A program made the position numbers and the translations under genes. This document shows, piece after piece, positions 11,816-24,228 of a stretch of 64,000 nt of DNA. Position 1 is the first letter of the stretch; each line of letters opens with the position of its first letter. Below the pieces are notes generated by a model. It was not told the DNA's origin. It ran no database searches and saw nothing but the letters and a program-made list of their open reading frames with translations. The stretch comes from Primulina eburnea (Eukaryota; Streptophyta; Magnoliopsida; Lamiales; Gesneriaceae). The stretch is taken from NCBI RefSeq assembly GCF_022965805.1, contig NC_133101.1:13549054-13613053 (forward strand), written 5' to 3'.

Positions 11816-12921
11816 AAAAGAATGAGTAGCACAGTATCAATCAATTTCGTAGCTACTCTTCCTGAAATTAAAATAGTGCTAGAGATCACAGAAGAATCAT
11901 GGTTAATACCTTCCTTCGTCATGGTGAAGATGCGACCCTGCACCTTCTCTTTACTCGATCCTCTCGGACAATCCCTGGCTATATGGCCTGTAGTACCACA
12001 TCGATAGCATGTGTGAGTACCAAATCTGCACTCACCCCTATGAGGCCTACTGCACTTGGGACACAGCGGCTTCTCTGGATCAAATGGAACTGTCGGTGCT
12101 TTAGGACTCGGCTCTAATTTGCCTTTCCCTTTGAAATTGCCTTTACCTCTTTGGTTCGAGCCTTGACCTCTTTGAGCAATAGCCTGCTGCCTCGCCTGTC
12201 TCTCTCTAGCAATATCTTTTTCATCTTTCTAGGCTAACAATGCTTTAGCCACAATCTCTTTAAATGTCACTGCCTTAGACATATTGATGTCTCTTCTTAT
12301 TTCTGCTCGAAGTACTCTAATGAAATGAGCACCCTTATCTTTGTCATTCGAGGCAATATAAGGAGCAAACAGACAGCCATCTTCAAACTTCAAAATGTAC
12401 TCATCAACATTCATACCTCCTTGACGCATCTCTAAAAATTCAGTCACCTTCCGAGCTCGAAGTGCATCTGGGAAATACTTGTCGTAGAAAAGATCCGTGA
12501 AATTTCGCCACTTCAATGCCGGAACATCAACACCCACCTTGGTAGCATTCCACCAAATGCGTGCAGCTTTGACTAGCATGAATACTTCACAACCAACTCT
12601 GTCTTTGTCTTCATATTTGAGATGATCAAATATCGCCTCAAGTGCTTTAATCCACTCTACTGCCACCAATGGATCAGTGCTTCCTGCAAACTCAGGCGGA
12701 TCCATCCTCTTAAAAGCAGTAAAGATCCCATCAGTCCCAACTGCTTGAATCACTGGGCCTCTCCCTTGACCTCTACCTTGACCTGTACCTTGCAAACGGA
12801 GCAACTGTTGAATCTGCTCACTATGAACCTTAGCTTGCTCTTTCAATAACTTACCGAACTCGTCGACAACTCTCGATGAGGAGCTATCCTCACCCTCTGA
12901 ATATTTTCTCTTAGGAGGCAT
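11816..12921 (-). pseudogene. gag: Element A gag, disrupted
   Basis: Starts with ATG at 12919-12921 (MPPKRKYSEGEDSSSS). It has the retrotransposon gag core (FDHLKYEDKDRVGCEVFML, then RIWWNATK, then YFPDALRARKVTEFLEM) and a CCHC zinc knuckle CYRCGTTGHIARDC at 11968-12009 for RNA binding. The frame is stopped by TAG at about 12226-12228 where element C keeps GAG. Capsid protein of a Ty3-type particle; inactive here. Confidence 0.85.
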
Positions 12922-13041
12922 TAAATCCTACAATGTGCTCACACAATACATATCAATCGATAATAATAGATAGATGAAGGAGATGACATACCCGGACAGT
13001 TGAAAGTAGACGAAGTCATATGCATTGGTCCGAAGAACGTT

Positions 13042-13053
13042 GCTCTGATACCA
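13042..13053 (-). other. Element A primer binding site (tRNA-iMet)
   Basis: The minus strand reads TGGTATCAGAGC, the complement of the initiator methionine tRNA 3' end, six bases inside the 5' LTR. This confirms the minus orientation. Confidence 0.9.
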
Positions 13054-13058
13054 CTAAA

Positions 13059-14029
13059 TGTAACGCTCTGACCCGATTTTTATAAAACAACAGCGGAACT
13101 TAAAGATTTAAATAAAAGGAAAGAATGATTTAAAATTTTTCTTGAAATAAATACATTTCCAATATATACCATCAAAAGTATATACATGATCATCTAAAGG
13201 TTGCAACAAAATACAAAATATCAATGTGATCATGTCCAAAATAATTTCTTCCTTCCTTCACTTGATACATATGACTTCGGCTTCAATCAACGTCCTGGTT
13301 CGTCGCTCTTATCTGCATCACATGAATAACTGAAATGAGTATAAAACTCATCAAGTGGAACTCTTACATATCAAATATCATACTTTGTAAAACATGACTT
13401 TGAAATCATTAAATACCATCCAACTCTTGAAATATAGCAGAACATAGGATAATAAAATCATAAAGATGGTATTTCTCTTTTCTCTGTTATGGATTGATAT
13501 CTAAATAGTATCTCTGTCTCTGTACCTATATCTCATCGACTATAAATCGATTACTCTGTTGGGATATAAGCCTATGATCGTTGATCAACTAATTGCATGC
13601 AATCTCTGACTATCCATTTATCAATCCAATAAAACATTTGAACTTCTCTTGGACATTAAATCAAACACTTTGAAGACTCTTCTCTTTTGCATTCCCTTAT
13701 ACACAATTGAGGCATATACAAGCCTCTAATATACAACAAAGTGTATATATACATAACATGAATCAATTGAAAGGGAATAGCACATTAAAACTATTGAAAC
13801 ACAATACATATACTATCATGTGAGCACAAGGAATGAATTCCACTTACAACCAATAGCAACCTTGAGTATAAGCTCTTGGTACAAATCCTACAACAATAAA
13901 CCATGAATAGAACCATCAACAACTCAATAATCCAACAACCATGCCATAAAACCCATAAAATCAACACAATCACAAAGTACCATACTTTCCCCCAACACCA
14001 CAAACCAAATTAACTAAACCCACAAGCTT
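13059..14029 (-). repeat. Element A 5' LTR, first part (split by copia B)
   Basis: Matches 6684 onward and stops at the AGCTT target duplication (14025-14029) of copia B. It resumes at 33243. Confidence 0.9.
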
Positions 14030-15012
14030 TGTTGGAAACTAGATTCCGGCGTTTGACAAAACATGAATCAATCGATTAATCAATTGATAAAAAAAATATG
14101 AACCAACTGACACGCGCAAGCAAATTCGGCAACTGAACTTATCAACTGAAATCAGCTGATACAATGATACAAAGAAAACTGATCAGTTGGAACTGATCAG
14201 TTAATACATTCAGCCGAATGAAGTATCTCTCAACTGAAGATGTCTCGGAAAAGAACAAAGAAGACATAACAGATTACAAAACGCCGCACCACAACCAAGA
14301 CTATTAGAACAACGCATTCCGGCTAAAGAAATTAAGACGCCGCATTACAATAAATGAAGCAAACAATGTTCAAGGAATAATCAAGTGGAAACTAACGGAT
14401 ACAAAGATTCAATTTATCTCAAGTTACTGTTGGAAAAGAAGATTATAAATATGGCAGAAGAACAGCTGAATAAGTAGCACAACACACTATTCAAAAGCTG
14501 GCTGTTACTCTGTCGAAATCGAAGCTCACTCTTTCTTGATTTATTCGTAGCAGTCAAGGCTACAAGTTGAGCAAACTAGCACTCTGTAATATTTGCTAAA
14601 TTCAATAGTGCTAAGATCAGTTACGCACTGAGAACATTCTGTTAAACTAAGAGTTTCAGTTTTTGGCAGTGTTAAGTCCAAACTGAAGTGGGTCAGTACA
14701 CATCTTGTATTTGATCAAAGTCTTTTAGTGGAAATCCTATCCTCGAGATAGAAGGGGTGACGTAGGAGTAATTGAAATCTCCGAACATCCAGAAACAATC
14801 CTTGTCTACTTTATTTCAGTTTCGTATTCTATCTTTCAGTCAGTTATTTTCCGCAACTACTTCAGTTTAACTGATTGTTATTGACCAACAAGATTCTGAG
14901 AATCAGTTTGTCACCAAACTGAACTCAAAATTCGAAAAGACCAGTTTTAGTTGTGAGTGTTTATTCAACCCCCCCTTCTAATCACTCCTTGATACGTTAT
15001 TGGATCCTATCA
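14030..15012 (+). repeat. Copia B 5' LTR
   Basis: 983 bp, TGTTGG...CCTATCA; near-identical to 32265-33237 with a few indels. It holds the block AGAAGGGGTGACGTAGGAG then CTCCGAACATCC (about 14750-14790) that is also found in the LTR of element E. Confidence 0.92.
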
Positions 15013-15014
15013 AG

Positions 15015-15026
15015 TAGTATCAGAGC
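15015..15026 (+). other. Copia B primer binding site
   Basis: TAGTATCAGAGC, one mismatch from the tRNA-iMet type TGGTATCAGAGC, two bases after the LTR. Confidence 0.85.
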
Positions 15027-15072
15027 GGTTGAATCTTGTTCTTGAATACTTTTGATCTATAAACTTGCTAGC

Positions 15073-16297
15073 ATGACTTCGTTCAACAAAATTCTTATGT
15101 TCTCCAGAGAAGATTTTGATGATTGGAAAATCAGAATGCAGGCTCATTTAGCTGCACAAGATGATGACATGTGGTATGTCATAACTGATGGACCCATGAA
15201 AATTTTGAAAACAAATACAGCAGTTGCCATAACAGAAGGGGCGCCACAAAGAATAGAAAAGCCAAGAGAAGAATGGACAACTGAAGATAAAAGAAAAGCA
15301 AATCTTGATAATGTGGCTAAAGACATTCTATACAAAACTCTGGACAAAGTAACCTTCAGCAAAATAAAAATGTGTAAGTCAGCCAAAGAAATTTGGGAAA
15401 ATCTGATCCAGCTGTGTGAAGGAAATGATCAAACCAAAGAGAATAAACTCTCTGTTGCTGTGCAAAAGTTTGATAACATCAAAATGAAAGCAGGAGAATC
15501 AATGCACAAATATGATGAAAGAGTAAGCAGTATCATCAATTGAGTTAAATGCACTTGGAAAGGTGTATACCAACAAAGAGGTTGCACTAAAAGTAATGAG
15601 AGGTCTTCCCAAGGAATGGGATGTCAAGACCATGGCAATGAGGGAGTCCAAAGATCTGAACCGGATTGAACTTCATGATCTGTTTGCTGATTTAAAAGCT
15701 TATGAATTTGAACTGCAAACCAGATAAGGAGAACCATCTACCCCTACTAGCCACAACTGCTCTTGCGGCTGTCAGAAATGAACCAATCAGTTCAGTCGAG
15801 AAAACTTCTGATCAGTTAAGCAATGATGCTATGTCATTGTTTATCAAAAAATTTGGAAGGTTCATGAGAAAGAATCTAGGGAACTTCCAGAAGCCATACC
15901 AAAGGAACAATTCCAAAGATGAACCAAATGCTTGCTTCAACTGTGGCAAATCAGGTCACTTTATTGCTGACTGTCCTAAACCCAAGAAGGACAGTCAAGG
16001 TTCAACTGATAGAAGAAAGAAATCATATGAACACAAAAGAAGACCCAAGGAAGATAAGAAGCTCTTGAGAAAGAAACATGAGGTACTCATAGCTGAAGAA
16101 AGCAAATCTAAATGGGCAGAAACTGACAGTGAAGAGTCAGAACCAGAAAGCTCTTACAGTTCTAGTGATGAGGAGGAAGTAAAGTGCTTAATGGCTAATG
16201 ATGCAGAAGAAGAATCATCTAGCCAACAGGTATTTGATTTCAGTTCAACTGATTTCACACGAGAAGAACTCATTCTAACACTGCATGACATGGTAAA
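15073..16297 (+). pseudogene. gag: Copia B gag, N-terminal part (interrupted by gypsy C)
   Basis: The likely start is ATG 15073 (MTSFNKILMFSREDFDDWK); an upstream TTG-initiated frame is not credible. The gag core includes MQAHLAAQDDDMWYVITDG and ELHDLFADLKAYEFEL, followed by a CCHC knuckle CFNCGKSGHFIADC near 15935-15975 and an acidic tail. Frameshifts occur near 15538 and near 15725. Element C enters at 16298 in the codon run for MVNEYPK, which resumes at 26018. Confidence 0.85.
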
Positions 16298-18072
16298 TGT
16301 AACACCCTCGACTTGTTTCTTAAAATGACAGCGGCATTTAAAATTTATTTGAAGGGAAGAAGGATTAAAAATTTCTTGACACAAACACATTTTCAATATA
16401 TACAATCAAAATTATATACTTGATCCATAAAGTGTTGCACCAAAATACAAAATATCATTTTGATCATGTATAGAAAAATATCTTCTTCCTTCCATCTTCT
16501 ATGCATATGACCCCGGCTCCAATCAACGTCCTGGTCCGTCACTCTTATCTGCATCACATGAAATAACTGGAATGAATTATAAAACTCAGCAAGTGGAACT
16601 CTTACATAGCTATGAACATGAATCATACTCTGAAAAACATGACTTTGAAATCATTAAATATCATCTAACTCTTGAAACGTGAATAATATAGTAGACCATG
16701 AACAATAACGATGGTATTTCTCTTTTCTCTGTTGGATTGATCTCTAAATAGTATCTCTGTCTCTGTACCTATATCCCATCGATATAAATCGATTACTCTG
16801 TCGGGATATAAGCCTATGGTCGTTGATCAACTAATTGCATGCAATCTCTGACTATCTATTTATCAATCCAATAAATCATTTGAACTCTCTCTTGGACATT
16901 AAAACAAACACTTTGAATACTCTTCTCTTTTGCATTCTCTTTTATATAATTGAGACATATAAATGCCTCTAATATACAACAAAGTGTATCCATACATAAT
17001 ATGAACCAAGTGGGAGGGAATAGCATATCAAAACCATTGAAATACAATACATATACATCATGTGAGCACAAGGAATGAATTCCACTTACAACCCTTGGAG
17101 CACTTGATTTCCTAAACCTTGATGGAGATCCTACAACAATAAATCCAATAACTAACCATCAACACCCAAATAATAACATTAGATAACCAAATAATCCCAT
17201 ACATCTATCACAACTATCATCCCTAACTCCACCATCTTCAATAACTCAAGAACCAGAAGAAAAACCACTTACCTTAGTCCCTCTTCCTTAGAAAGATGAA
17301 GTTCCAACTTCGGATTGAAGATTAATTGCTTGAATCAAAGGGACAAAAGAAAGAAATAAGAACCCTAGCCAAGAACCGATGGAGAAGAGAAAGGGAGAAG
17401 AAGGAAAATGAGGAACAAATGGGTTTCATTCGATTTTATGCCTTAAAAACACCAAAAACACGCTTTTTACATTGTTGGCCGCCCGGGCGGACATTTTTTC
17501 CGCTCGGGCGCGGAACTCTCGGCCAAAAATCATTTTTCTCGGACAAGGCCCGCCCGGGCGCACATGAATTCCCGCCCGGGCGCTCACACTGCGCACATCC
17601 ACTGCAAAGATCGCTTCCGAAACGCCTCTTCCCTTCATAATTTGGAAAAGTGGTAAACTACAAAGTTGTAGCTCTATGTCTTGGCTTGCATCTCCAATTA
17701 GATTCATGTCATTTGGAGGTCTGAGTAAAAAGTTATGCTCATTCTCCCAACATGTGTCATTGTAGGAACGACGATACGCACGACACACTTCGGGGCACTT
17801 TTGGCTTATCTTCCACGATGATTTGAACAAAAATCAAAATAAGAAAGTTGTACACTTATTTCTTATCTTACCACTCCAATTGGCTCACCATACGAATTAT
17901 CATGAATTAACTCGTAACGCCGCTACAATAACACTACACATCATCTATAACCAACAATACTATAAATCATAACTCGAAATTCTTAACATCCAAACTATAC
18001 TTAAACTTAATCAAATAGTCGATAAACACATGAAATCTTAAAGTGTACCGTTAACTAGGCTTGGATATTACA
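16298..18072 (-). repeat. Element C 3' LTR (left)
   Basis: 1775 bp. The GC-rich cluster at 17481-17585 is built on the palindrome GCCCGGGCG, in place of the ACCGCGGGTGCG motifs of A and D. It differs from its partner by small indels, for example a missing block near 17880 relative to 25810. Confidence 0.9.
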
Positions 18073-18090
18073 ATCTCCCCTCCTTAAAGG
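18073..18090 (-). other. Element C polypurine tract
   Basis: The minus strand reads CCTTTAAGGAGGGGAGAT directly before the LTR, identical in form to that of A. Confidence 0.8.
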
Positions 18091-19357
18091 AATTTCGTCC
18101 TCGAAATTGACGTCACTACGAAAACAACTAAGGATATTTTTCTTTCATCTCATCCTCTGGTTCTCACGTGGCTTCTTCAATCAATTGATTCCTCCAAAGG
18201 ACTTTAACGATGCCGATCTCTTTGTTTCTCAATACTTTAACTTTGCGATCCAGAATCTGGAGTGGAATCTCTTGATATGTCAAATTCGGCGTCAAGTCCA
18301 ATGGCTCGTGACGAAGAACATGGGAAGGATTCTCAATATAATTTCTGAGCATGGAGACATGAAAAACATTATGAACTCTATCAATATCTGGCGGTAAGGC
18401 TAACCTGTAAGCTCGATCACCAACTCTGTCCAAAATCTCAAATGGGCCAATAAATCTTGGACTCAACTTTCCCTTTTTACCAAACCGCATCACACCTTTA
18501 AGAGGTGCAATCTTCAAGAACACGTGGTCGCCAACCTCAAACTTTAACGGTCTACGTCTTACATCAGCATAACTCTTCTGTCTTGACTGTGCTGTCTTCA
18601 TCCTTTCTTGAATAACAGCAACAACATCAGCTGTCTGTTGGACCAACTCTGGACCCAAAATTTTCCTCTCACCAATCTCATCCCAATATAAGGGAGATCT
18701 ACACTTTCTGCCAATAAGTGCTTCATACGGTGCCATGCCAATCGTTGCTTAGTAGCTGTTATTATACGTGAACTCAACAAGAGGCAAGTTGGAATCCCAG
18801 GTACCAGGATAATCTATAGTACAATCTCTAAGCATATCCTCCAAAATCTGAATAACTCTCTCTGATTGACCGTCACTCTGGGGATGATATGTTGTACTGA
18901 ATGCTAACCGTGTACCCAAAGCTCTATGTAAACTCTTCCAAAACTCTGAAGTAAATCTAGGGTCACGATCAGACACGATCGACACAGGAACACCATGAAG
19001 TCTGACAATCTCAGCTATATACTCTTTGGCATACTGATTCATAGAGTACGTCATCTTGACTGGAAGAAAATGTGCTGACTTGGTCAACCGATCCACAATA
19101 ACCCAAATAGAATTATAACCTTTCTGCGTTTTGGGTAGACCAACCACGAAATCCATTGTAATGTACTCCCATTTCCATTGAGGAATCGGCAATGACTACA
19201 ATGTCCCAGCAGGTTTCTGATGTTCGATCTTCACTTGCTGAAAAGTTAGACACTGAGAAATAAACATGGCAATATCCTTCTTCATACCTGGCCACCAATA
19301 GAGCCTACGAAGATCCTGATACATCTTGGTACTACCTAGATGTATCGAGTATGGCGC

Positions 19358-20920
19358 TGTGACACCTCTGACCAATTTTATAAAACAACACAGCGGAATA
19401 AAAATTTTCTTGAAGGAAAGAAGGATTTAAAATACATTTCCAAATATAACCGAAAGTGTATACATGATCAATCAAATGATACAACAAAATACAAAATATC
19501 ATTTTTGTGATCATGTCAAAATGCTATCAAAATATCTTTCCTTCTTCCATCTCTGTATGCATATGACTCCGGCCCCAATCAACGTCCTGGTCCGTCACTC
19601 TTATCTGCATCACATGAAATAACTGAAATGAGTATAAAACTCAGCAAGTGAAACTCTTATATAGCAATGAATACATAGCATACTCTGTAAATCATGGCTT
19701 TGAAAACATTAAATACCATCAACTCTGAAACGTGAATAACATAGCATAAAATAACAAAAAGATGGTATTTCTCTTTTCTCTGTTGGATTGATATTTTTAT
19801 AGTATCTCTGTCTCTGTACCTATATCCCATCGATATCAATCGATAACTCTGAGGGATATAGGCCTATGGTTGTTGATCAACTAATTGCATGCAATCTCTG
19901 ACTATGTATCTATCAATCCATAAATCATTTAAATTCTCTCTTTGGCATTACATCAAACACTTTGAAGACTCTTTTCTCTTGTATTTCCTTTTTACATAGT
20001 TGAGACATTAAATGCCTCTAATATACAACAAGGTGTATTAATACATAACATGAATCAAATGGTAGGGAATAACACATTAAAACCATTGAAACACAATACA
20101 TATATTATCATGTGAGCACAAGGAATGAAATTCCACTTACAACCAACAAGAACACCTTCAATCTAAACCCTTGGTTGAATTCCTACAACAATAAACCATA
20201 AACAAAACCACCAAAAACTCAACAAACACAAATCCATATCATTAAATCCATAAAACCAACATAATTAACAAACCCATGATTTCTCCCAACACCAAATCCA
20301 AAGAATAACTAACCACAAGCTTACATTAGCTTCTAGAACCAACAATAACCTTGCTCTCACTCCAACAATCCAACCACAAGCTTGAATCAAAGAAATGAAA
20401 TGAAGAAATGTATAAACCCTAGGTCTCCTTGAGCTGCAAACCGAGAATAATGAGGAAAGAATGAGAAAAAGTGAACCAATCCATGCCTTATAACATTAAA
20501 ATCTCGAAAATACGCTTCTACTGTTCTTCGACCTGCGGGTGCGCTACATTCATCACCGCGGGTGCGCTACGCCTTCGGCGCCTCAATTAAAATTCTGGAA
20601 TTGTCGACCGCGGGTGCGGTCCTTATCTTACCGTGGGTGCGGTGTCCTCTCGGCGCTACCACCAAAAATTCTGAAATAAAGACCGCGGGTATGCTCCCAA
20701 ATGGACCGCGGGTGCGGTCTGGTGTCGGCCAAAATCAAACTTTTTCAACAAAAAATCGAATCGCAATGATGCTACTACAAAGCCGCATAACAAGTATAAC
20801 CACTAATACCAAAACCCATAAATCACAACTCTTAACAACAAAACTATATTTAACTTAACCAAATAGTCAACAATCATACAAAATCTTAGACCGTACCGTT
20901 CACCAGGCTTGGCTATTACA
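19358..20920 (-). mobile_element. Solo LTR D inside the integrase of element C
   Basis: 1563 bp from TGTGACACCTC to GGCTATTACA, flanked by a perfect GGCGC duplication (19353-19357 and 20921-20925). Removing it restores the sequence seen in element A. There is no PBS, PPT or coding region, so this is a solo LTR left by LTR-LTR recombination. It shares the LTR body of A, including ACCGCGGGTGCGGT motifs at about 20530-20725. The minus orientation is inferred from alignment to the LTRs of A and C. Confidence 0.92.
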
Positions 20921-23116
20921 GGCGCAGTATGTGCCTCTGTCAAAATGTCTCTCCGAATATCATCACCAGTAGGAATGCATATACGGACTCTGAATATCAT
21001 CAAACCATCTCTATTCATCCCAAACTCTGAATTACCTCTGCTCTGGCTCTCATCTCTGCCAACTGTACATCATTGGCCTGCTCTCTACGGATCCTATCCG
21101 TCAAAGTAGCCCGAATGACCAACGCTGAAAAGCGAGCAATGGTTCCCGGTACTACCAAAGATAATTCCTCTCGATGCAAGTCTAACAGCAACGGCCTCTG
21201 AATCATAGAACTCAAAGAAGAACTTGACTTACGGCTCAAAGCATCCGCTACAACATTCGCTTTCCCAGGGTGATAACTAATCGTCACATCATAAACTTTG
21301 ACAAGTTCTAACCATCGTCTTTGTCGCATATTGAGCTCTTTCTGGGAAAAAAAACACTTTAAACTCTTGTGGTCCGTGAAAATTTCACACTTTTCGTCAT
21401 ATAAATAGTGTCTCCAGATTTTTAAGGCGAAAACCACAACTGCCAGTTCCAGATCATGCGTAGGATAATTTTTCTCATAGTCTTTCAACTAACGAGAAGC
21501 ATAGGCTATAAATTTTCCACGTTGCATCAGCACTGCACCAAGGCCCTTCTTCGACGCATCGGTATAAACAATAAAGTCCTCTGAACCACTGGGCAATGCA
21601 AGTATTGGAGCTGTCGTCAATCTATCTTTCAACTCTTGGAATCCACTTCGGCATTCATTGGACCATTCAAACTTCAAAGTTTTCCTCGTCAAATTGGTTA
21701 ATGGCAGGGAAATTTTGGAAAAGTCTGAAATAAAACGACGATAATAACCCGCCAAACCAAGAAAACTGCGTACCTCTGATACAGTGGTAGGGATAGGCCA
21801 CTTCTGTATTGCCTCGATCTTCACTGGATCAACAGCTATACCATCCTTCGAGACAACATGGCCCAAGAAAGCAATCTGTTCCAACCAGAACTCACATTTC
21901 TTCAACTTAGCATACAAACTCTTCTCTCTCAACAACTGAAGAACAACTCTGAGGTGCTCTGCATGAAGCTATCTGGTCTTGGAATAGATCAATATGTCAT
22001 CGATAAAAACAATGACAAAACTATCCAAATACGGTTTGAACACTCGGTTCATAAGATCCATGAAGACTAAAGGAGCATTAGTCAGACCAAACGACATAAC
22101 AAGAAATTCGTAATTACCATACCTGGTCCGAAACTCCGTCTTAGGGATATCAGACTCCCTAACTTTCAACTGGTAATAGCCAGATCGCAGATCAATCTTC
22201 GAAAACACTTTAGCCCCTTGCAGTTGGTCAAAAAGATCATCTATCCGTGGAAACGGATATTTATTCTTAATCGTCACTTTGTTGATTTCCCTGTAATCAA
22301 TGCACAACCGCAAAGACCCATATTTTTTTTAACAAAAAGAACCGGAGCTCCCCAAGGTGAAGAACTCGACCGAATAAAACCTTTATCCAAAAGATCCTGC
22401 AATTGCGTCTTCAACTATTTCATCTCTGTAGGGGCCATTCTGTACGGAGCCTTGGAAATAGGTACCGTACCCAGAACTAAATCAATCACAAACTCTACAT
22501 CTCTGTCCGGCGGTAAACCCGACACATCATCCCCAAATACATCAGGGAACTCTCTCACAACATCAATATCATCAATATTCAACTTCACAATTTTATCCAT
22601 ATCAACAATCGAAGCCAAAAACCCATCACAACCTCTACCCAACAACTTCTTAGCCTCAAGACATGAAATAAAAGGAAGGACCAGCGAAGTACCTGCACTG
22701 GCGAGCATACCTTCCTTATTCCCATCATCTGCAAATTTCACCGTCTTAGCAACACAATCAATCACTGCACGATAAGTTGATAGCCAATCCATGCTAAGTA
22801 TAATATCAAATGCAACCATCGGAATAACAATCAAATCGGCATAAACCACTCGCCCATCAATTTGAACAGAACACGCATACACAATAGACGTCGGGCACAA
22901 CACATCCCCAGATGGTAGTACCACATTAAATTGGTGGGGAAGAATAGAAGGAACTAAACCCCAAGATCTCAAAAATAGTTCAGACATAAAAGAATGAGTA
23001 GCACCTGTATCAATCAATGTCGTATCTACTCTGCCTGAAATTAAAATAGTACTAGAGATCACAGAAGAATCATGGTTTATACCTTCCTTCGTCATGGTGA
23101 AGATGCGACCCTGCAC

Positions 23117-24093
23117 CTTCTCTTTACACTATCCCCTAGGACAGTCCTTGGAAATATGACCTGCAGTACCACATCGGTAGCAAGTATAAGTACCAAATCT
23201 GCACTCACCCCTGTGATGCCTACTGTACTTGGGACACAACGGCTTCTCTGGATCAAATGGGACTGCCGGTGCTTTGGAACTCGGCTCCATATTGCCTTTC
23301 CCCTTGTAATTGCCTTTATCTCTTTGGCTCGAACTCTGACCTCTATGAGCAATAGCATGCTGCCTCGCTTGCCTCTCTCTAGCAATATCTTTCTCATCTT
23401 GCTCAGCTAACAGCGCTTTAGATAAAATTTCTTAAAATGTCACCGCCTTAGACATATTGATGTCTCTTCTGATTTCTGCTCGGAGTCCTCTAATGAAATG
23501 AGCACCTTGTCCTTGTCATTAGAAACAATATACGGGGCAAACAGACAGCCCTCTTCAAACTTCAAAATGTACTCATCAACATTCATACCTCCTTGACGAA
23601 GCTCTAAAAATTCAGTCACCTTCCGAGCTCGTAGTGCATCTGGGAAATACTTGTCATAGAAAAGATCCGTGAAATCTTGCCATTTCAATGCCGAAACATC
23701 AACACCTACCTTGGTGGCATTCCACCATAAACGTGTAGCTTTGACTAGCATGAATACTGCACAACCAACTCTATCTTTGTCTTCATACTTGAGATGATCA
23801 AATATCGCCTCAAGAGCTTTAATCCACTCTACGACCACCAATGGATCAGTGCTTCCTGCAAACTCAGGCGGATCCATACTCTTAAAAGCAGTAAAGATCC
23901 CATCAATTCCAACTGCTTGAGCCACTTGGCCTCTCCCTTGGCCTCTACCTTGACCTGAACCTTGCAAACGGAGCAACTATTGAATCTGCTCACTGTTAAC
24001 CTTAGCTTGCTCTTTCAATAACTTGCCGAACTCGTCGACAACTCTCGATGAGGAGCTATCCTCACCCTCTGAAGCTTTCCTCTTAGGAGGCAT
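23117..24093 (-). pseudogene. gag: Element C gag, disrupted
   Basis: The start codon is at 24091-24093 (MPPKRKASEGEDSSSS). The same gag core as A is present, with a zinc knuckle CYRCGTAGHISKDC at 23141-23182. There is an in-frame stop near 23977 and a frameshift near 23500, so it is not translatable in full. Confidence 0.85.
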
Positions 24094-24211
24094 TAGATCA
24101 TAAATGTGCTCATATAATACATATCAACTGATAACAATAATAGATGTAGAAGAAGACATACCAGGACCGTTGAAAGTAGACGAAGTCATATGCATTGGTC
24201 CGAAAAACGTT

Positions 24212-24223
24212 GCTCTGATACCA
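24212..24223 (-). other. Element C primer binding site (tRNA-iMet)
   Basis: TGGTATCAGAGC on the minus strand, next to the LTR that starts at 24229. Confidence 0.9.
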
Positions 24224-24228
24224 CTTAA

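Larger units (their letters stand above)
18073..23116 (-). pseudogene. pol: Element C pol, disrupted and split by solo LTR D
   Basis: Protease with DTGATHSFMSELFL near 23000 and DIILSMDWLST near 22800 (Gly to Ser beside the conserved Met-Asp). RT starts near 22340 with the catalytic pair encoded at 21996-22001. RNase H ([14 protein letters not shown]) is near 21550. Integrase is cut by D at 19358-20920 and resumes with the HHCC region, where CLTF replaces the expected CLTC. The integrase core (VIVDRLTKSAHFLPVK; YHPQSDGQSERVIQ) lies at 18749-19192, then GPFEILDRVGDRAYRL. Stops include TAG for GAG near 22414 and TGA for TGG in the chromodomain-like tail near 18164. Inactive. Confidence 0.85.

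Noticed and set aside
13042..13053. tRNA gene suggested by TGGTATCAGAGC
   Set aside because: Only the 12-base primer site is present; no tRNA body follows.
7411..14003. Repeated 70-residue minus frame (MWCWGK...) at 7411-7623 and 13791-14003
   Set aside because: The two copies are the same place in the two LTRs of A; the duplication is explained by the LTRs.
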